From: Bordetella parapertussis
GTDB taxonomy: Bacteria > Pseudomonadota > Gammaproteobacteria > Burkholderiales > Burkholderiaceae_B
Direction of reading: 5' to 3'
NCBI GenBank assembly: GCA_945872285.1
Contig: CAMBZR010000047.1
Coordinates: 1 to 25,102 of the forward strand
Length of the DNA stretch: 25,102 nt
Shown piece after piece: positions 1-7,576 of the stretch; within the stretch, counting starts at the first letter, position 1; each line of letters opens with the position of its first letter. A program made the position numbers and the translations under genes. The notes beneath the pieces were generated by a model. It was not told the origin of the DNA. It saw only the letters and a list, made by a program, of their open reading frames with translations, and did not search any database.

Positions 1-912
1 TGTGTTTGTTTCTTGGTAGTACCAATGCTTTCGGCACAGCCCTTGCCTGTTGTTGCAAGTTTTTCTATTCTGGCCGATATGGTGCGCGAAGTCGGTGGCC
101 CCTACGTTGAGGTGACTTCACTGGTTGGCCCTAATACTGACTCACACGTTTTTGATCCAACACCTGCCGATGCCAAGCGTATCGCCTCGGCGCGCTTGGT
201 GTTTGTGAATGGCCTGGGCTTTGAGGGTTGGCTAGACCGCTTAGTAAAAGCCTCTGGCTACCGCGGCCCCATTGTGATTGCCAGCAAAGGTGTAAAGACG
301 CCACTTCAGCTGAAAGACGCCCATGATCACGCGGGCACTGCTAAAGGACATGGCGCTAAGCACTCGCACGGTGCGCCCGACCCCCACGCCTGGCAAAACT
401 TGGCGAACGCCGAGCGTTACGTTGAGACGATCCGAATTGCCTTAGCGGCCGCGTTGCCGGCGCATTCTGCAGTGTTTGAACAACGCGCTGTCGACTACAT
501 CAAACGTATTCGGGCACTTGATCAGGCTACTAAAGCCCAGATTGCTGCCGTGGCGGTTGAACGACGCAGGGTGATCACCTCGCATGATGCTTTTGGCTAT
601 TTTGCGGCGGCCTATGGCGTGACGTTTTATCCTTTGCAAGGCTTGGCCACTGGAAGTGAGCCGTCGGCTGCAGAGGTTGTGCGCGTCATTGATCTGATTA
701 AAAAGAACAAGGTGTCGGCGATTTTTACAGAGAACATTTCAGACCCGCGGGTGCTTGAGCGCATTGCTAAAGATAGTGGCGCTAAAGTCGGTGGTCGTCT
801 GTATGCCGACGCTCTAACCGAGCCGGGTACGTCAGCTGATACCTATTTAAAAATGTTTCAGCACAACGTCACCACAATCGTTCAAGGGATCTCAGGCAAA
901 GCGATCGAATAG
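1..912 (+). CDS. znuA: Zn/Mn ABC transporter substrate-binding protein (ZnuA-like), 5' truncated by window edge
   Basis: Periplasmic metal-binding component of a cluster-9 ABC importer, which hands Zn2+ (or Mn2+) to a membrane permease. The frame is open to base 1; its first residues (CVCFLVVPMLSAQ) look like the end of a Sec signal peptide, so the true start lies off the left edge. A TTG at 13 is in frame but would cut into the signal. Expected metal ligands are visible: His in DSHVFDP (codon 145-147), His in DPHAWQ (385-387), His in SHDAFGYF (583-585), and the acidic residue of LYADAL near the end. A His-rich loop (HDHAG...GHGAKHSHG) lies before the second ligand; such loops are typical of zinc rather than manganese binders. 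No permease or ATPase gene follows, so partners must lie upstream. Family assignment is firm; the metal is inferred. Confidence 0.9.
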   Translation, partial: CVCFLVVPMLSAQPLPVVASFSILADMVREVGGPYVEVTSLVGPNTDSHVFDPTPADAKRIASARLVFVNGLGFEGWLDRLVKASGYRGPIVIASKGVKTPLQLKDAHDHAGTAKGHGAKHSHGAPDPHAWQNLANAERYVETIRIALAAALPAHSAVFEQRAVDYIKRIRALDQATKAQIAAVAVERRRVITSHDAFGYFAAAYGVTFYPLQGLATGSEPSAAEVVRVIDLIKKNKVSAIFTENISDPRVLERIAKDSGAKVGGRLYADALTEPGTSADTYLKMFQHNVTTIVQGISGKAIE

Positions 913-1018
913 CAAAGACCCTCGTCCGCTGACTGAAATTCTCCCCGCCCTGAACGGCGCAGTTTGCCGCGCAAGCGATCAACGGTTAGGCCTGCGATCT
1001 CTAAGAAATGCGATCCAC

Positions 1019-1048
1019 TTGCAAATGAGAATCATTATCGTTTAAACT
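1019..1048 (+). promoter_or_regulatory. Candidate sigma-70 promoter of hemP
   Basis: TTGCAA at 1019-1024 resembles a -35 box and TAAACT at 1043-1048 is a weak -10 (4 of 6), 18 bases apart. The Fur box lies between and over them. If this promoter is used, transcription would begin at or within a few bases of the hemP ATG at 1055, giving a nearly leaderless message. Read by eye only; other -10 choices are possible. Confidence 0.35.
1021..1039 (+). promoter_or_regulatory. Fur box (iron-responsive operator)
   Basis: The 19-mer, whose core is AATGAGAATCATTATC, matches the classical Fur consensus GATAATGATAATCATTATC at 16 of 19 positions. It lies 15 bases before hemP and overlaps the candidate promoter, so Fe-loaded Fur would block RNA polymerase. 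This is the expected iron control for a heme uptake operon. Fur itself is not in the window. Confidence 0.85.
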
Positions 1049-1054
1049 ATAGGT

Positions 1055-1279
1055 ATGGATCACTCATCGCCTACGAATCATTCACAAGCTGTTCAGCTCA
1101 ATGACACCAACGCTTCAACACGACACAGCCAGGTAAGCCCCGCATCAGGGGAGGGTGGCTTGACTCGCCTTTCAACCGATTGGCTTTTTCAGTCGGCTAA
1201 AGAAATTGAGATTGAACACCGCGGCGATGTCTACCGACTGCGACAAACAGCACTCGGTAAATTGATCCTCACTAAGTAA
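1055..1279 (+). CDS. hemP: HemP/HmuP family hemin uptake protein
   Basis: A 74-residue protein whose last ~45 residues carry the HemP signature: a Ser/Leu-rich lead, then EIEIEHRGDVYRLRQTALGK and a terminal LILTK. The N-terminal ~30 residues are low-complexity and polar (Asn, Ser, His), as is common in the family. Relatives in Bradyrhizobium, Sinorhizobium (HmuP) and Burkholderia (HemP) are needed for full expression of the heme receptor gene and act with Fur/Irr control; it is not itself a transporter. It comes directly after the Fur box and 87 bases before the receptor gene. ATG at 1055 is the only early Met. The upstream AGG is too close to be a good ribosome site, consistent with a leaderless or poorly translated message. 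Identity is confident; the activator role is by homology. Confidence 0.9.
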   Translation: MDHSSPTNHSQAVQLNDTNASTRHSQVSPASGEGGLTRLSTDWLFQSAKEIEIEHRGDVYRLRQTALGKLILTK

Positions 1280-1289
1280 GTCATACACC

Positions 1290-1312
1290 GCCGCGGTCTG
1301 CGGCAAATTTTT
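1290..1312 (+). terminator. Small terminator-like hairpin between hemP and the heme receptor
   Basis: GCCGC (1290-1294) pairs with GCGGC (1300-1304) around a 5-base loop, then AAA and TTTTT (1308-1312). The stem is short but entirely G-C and the T-run is in the right place, so it may be a leaky terminator that sets the hemP:receptor ratio. Confidence 0.4.
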
Positions 1313-1322
1313 CATTGCACAA

Positions 1323-1340
1323 GCCAGCCACCGCCAGCCA
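1323..1340 (+). repeat. Direct repeat GCCAGCCA x2, 10-bp period
   Basis: GCCAGCCA at 1323-1330 is repeated exactly at 1333-1340, one DNA helical turn apart. It sits just upstream of an AT-rich TAAATT (1346-1351) and the receptor start at 1367. A helically phased direct repeat here could be an activator site, with HemP the obvious candidate, but this is inference from position. Confidence 0.4.
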
Positions 1341-1366
1341 GTGCCTAAATTACTTTAGGACACCCT

Positions 1367-3583
1367 ATGCTGCGCAAAGCAAATGTTGCCATCGCCTTAA
1401 GCCTCAGCCTTCACGCACTACCCCAGCAAGCCTTCGCTCAAACCACCTCGTCGTCCAACGTTGCGGCGAATAACCCAGCCGCAAACACCAGCACACTCAG
1501 CGATGTCACGGTGAGCGCCACGCGTACCATGCGTAAAGTTGATGACGTTCCAAGCAGCGTCTCGGTCATCACTGACACGAAGATTCAGAAAGAGGGCGCC
1601 CGTAATCTAAAAGAAGCCTTTCGAAATGAACTTGACGTCACTGTGCCCGTCGGTCCAACACGCTTTGGTGTCGGCGGGGCATCCACTGGTCGAGGTGGTC
1701 AAGAGGGTGTCAACATACGTGGACTCGGTGGAAATCAAGTGCTGATGCTGGTCGACGGCATCCGCATCCCCAATGGCTTCACCTTTGGCCCGTTTACTAC
1801 AGGTCGCGGTGATTTTTTAGATATCGACGGGCTAAAAAGCGTTGAAATCTTGCGTGGCCCCGCATCGACGCAATATGGCAGCGACGGTCTGGCGGGTGCC
1901 GTGACATTTAAAACGCTCGACCCCAGTGACTTACTAACGCGCGGTCAAAGCGTCGGCGGTTTTGCGCGTGTGGGATACGCCAGTATCGACCAAGCGGGTT
2001 CAGGCACCTTGGCCGTAGCTGGTAAAAATGAAAAGTGGCAAGCGATGGTGCTAGGTAGTTATCGCCAAGGCCACGAAACCAATAACAAAGCCACTAACAA
2101 CGATAAAAACGTCGAGCGCACAACGCCGAATCCCGTCGATTACAGCAATCGCTACCTGCTTAGTAAAGCGATTCTCACTTTGGATGCAGCACAGCAACTT
2201 GGGCTAACGATCGAGTCCCAACGACGCAGCCAACAAACCAATGTGTTCTCAGCACGAGCAGTCGCACCGCAACGACCTCGCAGCATCACAGGTCTTATCA
2301 CTCAAGATACTATCGAGCGCGACCGCCTCTCGCTCCAGCATCGCTATAACGACCTAAACGCCGCATGGATTCAAAGCGCCGATATGCGCCTGTACTGGCA
2401 AGACGCAAAGGTGAATCAATACGCCACCGAACAACGCAGCCGCGCACCCGAGCGTATTCGGGATAACACCTTTCGTACACAGGTTGTTGGCTTGGCTACT
2501 CAATTTCAAACCAACCTGACTGGTTGGGTTAATCAGCGGCTTTCGTATGGAGTCGATCTGAGTCAGGCGCAGATTAGCGCTCTGCGCGACGGCACTTCAC
2601 CACCATACGGAAGCAAATTTCCGTTACGACCGTTTCCCGATACGACTTACACTTTGGCCGGTGCATTTCTACAAAGTGAAATTGAACTCGGTGCCGTGAG
2701 TGTGATTCCGGGGGTGCGCTTTGATCGCTATGCGATCAATCCCTCAGCCAAAGCTTACGAAAATGTGTCGTTGTCTAACCTCTCGGGTCAGGCCGTTACA
2801 CCCCGTATCGGTGCGGTCTGGCGCCTTGCGTCTGGCTTTTCGCCCTACGCACAACTTGCCCGCGGCTTTCGCGCACCCACGCCCGACCAAGTCAATAATG
2901 GCTTTGCCAATCTGGCCTCGGGCTACACCAGCATTGGCAATTCAGAACTCAAACCAGAGTATGTCGACAGTCTTGAACTTGGTTTCAGAGGTCAGTCGCA
3001 CGGTTTACGTTATTCGTTAGCGGGCTTTGAAAACCGCTACCAAAATTTCATCAGTCAAGAAGTGATTGGTGGTGGCGGCCGACCGACAAATCCTACGATT
3101 TATCAATACGTTAACTTGGCAAACGCCAAGATTCAAGGGGTTGTGGCGCAGGTTAAATTAAAAGTTGGACAAAGGTGGACGGTACAAACCGGTGCGGCAT
3201 ATTTGAAGGGCGATAGTCAAAGCAACGGTGTCAGCACCCCAATCAATTCAGTCCAACCCGTTAAGACAATGCTTGGTTTGCAGTACGACGCAGGCGAGTG
3301 GGGCGGTCAAGCCACGGTGCTCTATAGCGCGGCTAAAGATCCCAGTCGTATTGCGCCAGGCAGAACCTCACAGTTCGCCTCACCCGATTACACCGTGCTT
3401 GATTTTGGCGTGTACTGGAAACCCTCACCCAATCTGACCTTCAATGCCAACGTGAATAACGTCTTAGACACCAAGTACTGGCGTTGGTCAGATGTTAGCG
3501 GTCTGACTGAAAACAGCCGCATTGCAGATGCCTATACCGCCGCAGGGCGCACGGTCCAGGTATCTATGCGTTACGACTTTTAA
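1367..3583 (+). CDS. hmuR: TonB-dependent heme/hemoglobin outer-membrane receptor
   Basis: Outer-membrane beta-barrel that takes heme or heme proteins into the periplasm using TonB energy. The 738-residue length is normal for the family. Signal peptide ends at AFA|Q (residue 24). A TonB-box-like DVTVSAT (47-53) leads into a plug domain (NIRGLGGNQV, VEILRGPAS, YGSDGLAGAV), followed by the barrel and a C-terminal Phe (MRYDF). FRAP at 501-504 and NSEL at 525-528 correspond to the paired FRAP/NPNL motifs of heme receptors. The stretch between them and the plug contain no His, unlike the well-studied HemR type, where His residues there bind heme. AGGA at 1357-1360 is a good ribosome site. The Bordetella name would be bhuR. 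Heme specificity rests on motifs plus the adjacent hmuSTUV. Confidence 0.93.
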   Translation: MLRKANVAIALSLSLHALPQQAFAQTTSSSNVAANNPAANTSTLSDVTVSATRTMRKVDDVPSSVSVITDTKIQKEGARNLKEAFRNELDVTVPVGPTRFGVGGASTGRGGQEGVNIRGLGGNQVLMLVDGIRIPNGFTFGPFTTGRGDFLDIDGLKSVEILRGPASTQYGSDGLAGAVTFKTLDPSDLLTRGQSVGGFARVGYASIDQAGSGTLAVAGKNEKWQAMVLGSYRQGHETNNKATNNDKNVERTTPNPVDYSNRYLLSKAILTLDAAQQLGLTIESQRRSQQTNVFSARAVAPQRPRSITGLITQDTIERDRLSLQHRYNDLNAAWIQSADMRLYWQDAKVNQYATEQRSRAPERIRDNTFRTQVVGLATQFQTNLTGWVNQRLSYGVDLSQAQISALRDGTSPPYGSKFPLRPFPDTTYTLAGAFLQSEIELGAVSVIPGVRFDRYAINPSAKAYENVSLSNLSGQAVTPRIGAVWRLASGFSPYAQLARGFRAPTPDQVNNGFANLASGYTSIGNSELKPEYVDSLELGFRGQSHGLRYSLAGFENRYQNFISQEVIGGGGRPTNPTIYQYVNLANAKIQGVVAQVKLKVGQRWTVQTGAAYLKGDSQSNGVSTPINSVQPVKTMLGLQYDAGEWGGQATVLYSAAKDPSRIAPGRTSQFASPDYTVLDFGVYWKPSPNLTFNANVNNVLDTKYWRWSDVSGLTENSRIADAYTAAGRTVQVSMRYDF

Positions 3584-3608
3584 AATTTCTTACCTTCCGG
3601 AGACTCTT

Positions 3609-4769
3609 ATGCAAGGTCCTGTACAAACAATTCCTCAGGCTTTTTTGCAGTTAAAACGTCAAGGATTTATCCGCCAACGCGACGCTGCCGAACGGCTCCA
3701 TTTGTCAGAGGGCGAACTGATCGCCGCGCACGTCAATCAAGATACTTTCTGGCGCGTAGTGACTCAGCCCAGCGTCATTGGTATCGACTTAAATAGTACT
3801 CAACCCAAAAGTAATTTTGCTGAAAATTTTACCGAAGAAGACCTGAGTGCATTGCGTCTGCGTCCAGACTGGCACGCGCTGATGGCGTCGCTAGAACCGA
3901 TCGGTGAGCTGATGGCACTGACGCGAAACGCGTCTTGCGTGCACGAAAAAATTGGCATTTATCAAAATACCACCTTGACTGAACGCGTGGGGGTTGTGGC
4001 GTCAGGCAATATCGATTTGCGTGCTTTCTATTCTAAGTGGGCGCACGGGTTCGCGGTATCTGAAATGACGATTCGAGGCCAACAGCATAGCCTTCAATTT
4101 TTTGATGTCTCTGGGGTGGCCATACATAAAATTTACTTGCGCGAACAGAGTGACGTCAGCACCTATCAAAACCTAGTGAAGCACTTTGCAGAGGGTTCGC
4201 AACAACCCGGTCTTTACACCGAAAGTCTTGCGCCCAAGCAAACCGAGCAAGCCGACCAGCAAATCGATGTTCAAGCTCTGCATCAAGCTTGGTCCGCTCT
4301 GCGTGACACGCATGATTTTTTTGCATTATTAAAGACACACGGTGTCTCGCGGGTGCAGGCCTTACGACTAGCGCAGCCTAAGTTTGTGCAGCAGGTACAT
4401 TGCGCAGATGTGCTAAGGGCTTTGACGGCCGCCGCCGCCCGCGAAATCCCGATTATGGTGTTTGTGGGTAATCACGGCATGCTCCAGATTCATGCGGGGC
4501 CCATTCAAAAGGTCTGGTATGCAAGGCCATGGCTGAATGTATTGGATGCAAGCTTCAATCTTCATCTGCGCCTGGATCATATCGATAGCGCGTGGATTGT
4601 GAAGAAGCCGACCGTTGATGGCTTGGTCACCTCCTTTGAGATATTTGATGCGCAGGGTGAGGCGATTGCGATGTTGTTTGGTTTGCGTAAGCCAGGGCAG
4701 CAAGAGCTCACTGCGTGGCGCGGTCTTCTTGACGAGATTCAAGAAACGCAACAAGCTTGCGCGGCTTAG
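3609..4769 (+). CDS. hmuS: HmuS/HemS-type hemin-degrading/trafficking protein
   Basis: Cytoplasmic protein that receives imported heme and degrades it or passes it on. It has 386 residues and the usual internal duplication: a first HemS repeat (about 20-190, with CVHEKIGIYQN and SLQFFDVSGVAIHKIYL) and a second (about 225-380, with IMVFVGNHGMLQIHAG and WIVKKPTVDGLVTSFEIFD). His235 in DTHDFF aligns with heme ligand His193 of E. coli ChuS. Compared with ChuS there are about 20 extra residues near 55-75. The frame is open from 3522 inside the receptor gene, but ATG at 3609 is preferred: it follows the receptor stop, has CGGAG six bases upstream, and the protein then begins like other HmuS proteins. 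Translated 25 bases after the receptor in one operon. Whether the turnover is oxygenase-like is not visible from sequence. Confidence 0.92.
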   Translation: MQGPVQTIPQAFLQLKRQGFIRQRDAAERLHLSEGELIAAHVNQDTFWRVVTQPSVIGIDLNSTQPKSNFAENFTEEDLSALRLRPDWHALMASLEPIGELMALTRNASCVHEKIGIYQNTTLTERVGVVASGNIDLRAFYSKWAHGFAVSEMTIRGQQHSLQFFDVSGVAIHKIYLREQSDVSTYQNLVKHFAEGSQQPGLYTESLAPKQTEQADQQIDVQALHQAWSALRDTHDFFALLKTHGVSRVQALRLAQPKFVQQVHCADVLRALTAAAAREIPIMVFVGNHGMLQIHAGPIQKVWYARPWLNVLDASFNLHLRLDHIDSAWIVKKPTVDGLVTSFEIFDAQGEAIAMLFGLRKPGQQELTAWRGLLDEIQETQQACAA

Positions 4770-4773
4770 TGGC

Positions 4774-5682
4774 ATGATCTCGAACGCTTCGCCATCCCGA
4801 GATCTGTTGTCGCGCCGTGAGGCCTTAGGCTATCTTGCAGGGTGCGCCGCAGCTGCTATCTTGGCATGCCCGTCAATGCTGCGCGCTTCTCCACGTAAGC
4901 GAGTGGTTTCTATCGGGGGCGCGCTCACCGAAATTTTGTTTACGCTTGAAGCGGACAACGATCTGGTGGGTGTTGACTCAACTTCAATTTATCCACCCCG
5001 TGCCATAGACTATCCAAACGTTGGCTACGCGCGGCAATTGTCGGCCGAGGGTGTGTTGTCGTTAAGGCCTTCGCATGTCCTCGCAACAGAAGAGGCCGGA
5101 CCACCAGCAGTGCTTAAGCAAATCGCCGCTGCGGGCACGCGCATTACGTTGCTGCCGGCCAAACATCAATATGTTGGCTTACGGCAACGGGTACTGGGTG
5201 TTGGTCGAGTACTCGAGCGAAGCGAGACGGCTCAGCTCATTCTTGAGCAGCTTGATTCGACTTGGGATCAAGTACAGAGGCAGATTGCCACGCAAACGAA
5301 GGCGTCAGCCGTAAGACCTGTGCGCGTCATGTTTATTCTGACGCACTCGCCTGCTCAAGTGTTGGTTGCAGGGGCTTCTACCTCGGCACAGGCAATGCTG
5401 GCATACGCTGGCGCAGTCAATGCCCTACAAGGCTTCAAAGGCTATAAGCCCTTAACCCCCGAAAGCATGATTGCTGCACAGCCCGATTGCCTCTTGGTGA
5501 CAGAGCAGGGCTTGCAGGCGGCAGGCGGCCTTGAGGCGATCTTAAAATTGCCAGGGTTGGCTCAGACGCCAGCAGGGCGCTCGCAAACTGTTGTTGCGAT
5601 GGATGCGTTGCGTTTGTTAGGTTTTGGCCCGCGTATGCCCGAGGCAGTCCTCGCGCTCCATCAAGCTTTTCAGACAATATGA
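4774..5682 (+). CDS. hmuT: Periplasmic heme-binding protein HmuT
   Basis: Cluster-8 (siderophore/heme) ABC-type binding protein that carries heme across the periplasm to HmuUV. 302 residues from ATG at 4774, four bases after the hmuS stop; the frame is open further upstream, but that part lies inside hmuS. The leader has a twin-arginine motif SRREAL (13-18), then a hydrophobic run (LAGCAAAAILAC) and a likely cleavage after MLRA, so Tat export is plausible. LAGC at 21-24 resembles a lipobox but comes before most of the hydrophobic run. The fold starts at RVVSIGGALTEILF and Tyr85 in VGYARQLSAEG matches the heme-ligating Tyr of ShuT-type proteins. The 3' end overlaps hmuU in an ATGA, indicating translational coupling. 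Confidence 0.93.
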   Translation: MISNASPSRDLLSRREALGYLAGCAAAAILACPSMLRASPRKRVVSIGGALTEILFTLEADNDLVGVDSTSIYPPRAIDYPNVGYARQLSAEGVLSLRPSHVLATEEAGPPAVLKQIAAAGTRITLLPAKHQYVGLRQRVLGVGRVLERSETAQLILEQLDSTWDQVQRQIATQTKASAVRPVRVMFILTHSPAQVLVAGASTSAQAMLAYAGAVNALQGFKGYKPLTPESMIAAQPDCLLVTEQGLQAAGGLEAILKLPGLAQTPAGRSQTVVAMDALRLLGFGPRMPEAVLALHQAFQTI

Positions 5683-6740
5683 TCAAGTTTCGTGACCTGC
5701 TGCGCGTAAAAGCAAGCTGGTATCTAGGCGTGTCGTTGTTACTGACGCTTGCTTTGGCGGTGCAGTTAGGAGCGGTGCCTGTAAACGCGACTGATTGGCT
5801 TGTCGTGCCAACATTGTTCGAGTGGTCTGCGCCTGCAGACGCCTCTCAGGCTCTTTCTCCGGGGTCTCACGTACTGTTCAACCTTCGCTTACCCCGTCTG
5901 TTGTTGGCAGTGTTGGTTGGCGCTAGCCTCGGGTTGAGTGGCGCACTGACTCAGAGTTTATTTCGTAATCCACTTGCCGAACCCGGCTTGCTCGGTGTCA
6001 GCGCTGGCGCGGCCTGCGCGGCTGCACTCACAATCGTGTTGGTTGGCGAGGTGTCAACGACAATAATCGCTGAAGTACGCCCAATGTTGTTACCGCTCGC
6101 AGCCTTCGCTGGGGCGCTTGCAGTGTGCTTCTCGCTTGAACATATGGCGCGCTGGATTGCTCCGGGGTCGATTGCAGCATTGCTTCTGACTGGTATTGCC
6201 ATGAACGCTCTGGCAGGGGCGGTCATCGGCCTGTGTACCTATCTGGCAAATGATGAGCAACTCAGAAGTTTGTCATTCTGGACGCTTGGCTCACTGGCAG
6301 GAGCGCAGTGGTTGTGGGTGGGGCCGTTTGCCGTCTTGCTTGGCACTGGCTATTGTTGCCTCAGGCCTTCGATGCAAACCTTAAATGCACTTGCCTTGGG
6401 CGAAGCTGCCGCCAGACAAATCGGCGTTGATGTGAATGGCTTACGAAAACAGATCATCGTATGGGTCGCGTTACTCGCAGGGTTGGCTGTAGCGTTTTGC
6501 GGCATGATCAGTTTTGTTGGTTTAATTGCGCCGCACTTGGTCAGGCTGTGGGTAGGCCCCGATCAACGGCAGGTCTTGCCCTTGTCAATGCTGCTTGGCG
6601 GCCTGTTATTGCTTGTGGCAGACACTCTTGCGCGCGTGGTCGCCGTGCCCGCTGAGGTCCCTGTTGGGATTTTCACCGCACTGGTGGGTGCACCTTTCTT
6701 TTTTGTACTTGTGCGCCAGGCCCGTGTTCAGACTAGCTAG
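5679..6740 (+). CDS. hmuU: Heme ABC transporter permease HmuU (FecCD family)
   Basis: Inner-membrane channel subunit of the heme importer, working as a dimer with two HmuV. 353 residues, almost wholly hydrophobic helices, in keeping with the roughly ten-helix BtuC/FecCD fold. Family landmarks: LRLPRLLLAVLVGASLGLSG, then QSLFRNPLAEPGLLGVSAGA after the first helices, and near the end the ATPase-coupling segment GMISFVGLIAPHLVRL. The ATG shares ATGA with the hmuT stop. The following hmuV begins 11 bases after the stop. No oddities seen. Confidence 0.95.
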   Translation: MIKFRDLLRVKASWYLGVSLLLTLALAVQLGAVPVNATDWLVVPTLFEWSAPADASQALSPGSHVLFNLRLPRLLLAVLVGASLGLSGALTQSLFRNPLAEPGLLGVSAGAACAAALTIVLVGEVSTTIIAEVRPMLLPLAAFAGALAVCFSLEHMARWIAPGSIAALLLTGIAMNALAGAVIGLCTYLANDEQLRSLSFWTLGSLAGAQWLWVGPFAVLLGTGYCCLRPSMQTLNALALGEAAARQIGVDVNGLRKQIIVWVALLAGLAVAFCGMISFVGLIAPHLVRLWVGPDQRQVLPLSMLLGGLLLLVADTLARVVAVPAEVPVGIFTALVGAPFFFVLVRQARVQTS

Positions 6741-6751
6741 GTGGTAGACAA

Positions 6752-7576
6752 TTGAACGACAATCCACCCGCAGCATTATTGCAACTGACAGACCTTGATC
6801 TTAGCTACGGCTCAGCTTGCACAGCACCGCAGGTGTGCGGCTCCTTCACTCTGAACGTTTCACCATGCGAGCGTTTAGCCATCTTGGGGCCAAGCGGTGC
6901 AGGAAAATCAACCCTCCTGCGTCTGATGGCGTTGGACTTTAGCCCAATAAAGGGCGAAGTGATGTTTAAGGGCCGAGCACGACAGGGCTGGACAGTGGCA
7001 GAGCTCAGTCAACACAGAGCTGTGATGCCGCAAAGCTGCTCGGTTGCGTTTGGCCTAGACGTCAAGTTAGTCATAGCGCTTGGGCGTGTTGCGCGGGCAT
7101 TTGATCCCGCCCTCTCTGATATTGTCGTTGCGGCTGCCCGACTTGCTCGTGCGGATCATTTGTTGTCACGCCGCTGCGATTCGCTATCAGGGGGCGAATA
7201 CGCACGGGTTCACTTAGCACGTGTTTTCGCGCAATTATGGGACATCACAGAAGGTCTGATTCTCGTTGATGAGCCCCTCTCGGCACTCGATTTGGGCCTA
7301 CAACATAGTATTTTGCAAGCGATAGACACTTTCGCAATTGACCGTCGGCATGCAGTCGTAGCCGTATTGCATGACGTCAATCACGCCTTAAGAGCATTTG
7401 ATCGTTTGCTTTTGATTAAAGAAGGCAAACTGTTCGCAGACGTTACGAGTAATAGGCAAGCTGTGCCTGTCTTTGAATCGTTGTATGGCTTGGCACTAGA
7501 GTGCCTGCGAACGTCGGACAACGCCTTGGTTGTCTCACCGGTCTCGAAACGGCGCCCGCTAGCATGCACTCGCTAA
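6752..7576 (+). CDS. hmuV: Heme ABC transporter ATP-binding protein HmuV
   Basis: ATPase powering HmuTUV. 274 residues with all ABC motifs in order: Walker A GPSGAGKST (46-54), Q-loop MPQ (Gln94), signature LSGGE (145-149), Walker B LILVDEP (Asp173/Glu174), D-loop SALD (177-180) and H-loop His207 in LHDVNHAL. The start is an unusual TTG at 6752, supported by AGGTGG (6740-6745) at good spacing and by the fold beginning about ten residues later; no ATG or GTG fits as well. The rare start may lower its yield relative to HmuU. The end overlaps tonB by 13 bases. Confidence 0.93.
   Translation: MNDNPPAALLQLTDLDLSYGSACTAPQVCGSFTLNVSPCERLAILGPSGAGKSTLLRLMALDFSPIKGEVMFKGRARQGWTVAELSQHRAVMPQSCSVAFGLDVKLVIALGRVARAFDPALSDIVVAAARLARADHLLSRRCDSLSGGEYARVHLARVFAQLWDITEGLILVDEPLSALDLGLQHSILQAIDTFAIDRRHAVVAVLHDVNHALRAFDRLLLIKEGKLFADVTSNRQAVPVFESLYGLALECLRTSDNALVVSPVSKRRPLACTR

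Noticed and set aside
3522..3608. N-terminal extension of hmuS into the receptor gene
   Set aside because: Sequence is the overlapping receptor C-terminus in another frame; ATG 3609 has a good ribosome site and family-like start.
4615..4773. N-terminal extension of hmuT into hmuS
   Set aside because: Would bury the twin-arginine leader internally; ATG 4774 gives a proper export signal.
4413..4775. 120-codon antisense frame at the end of hmuS
   Set aside because: Opposite a conserved HmuS C-terminus; no family features or ribosome site.
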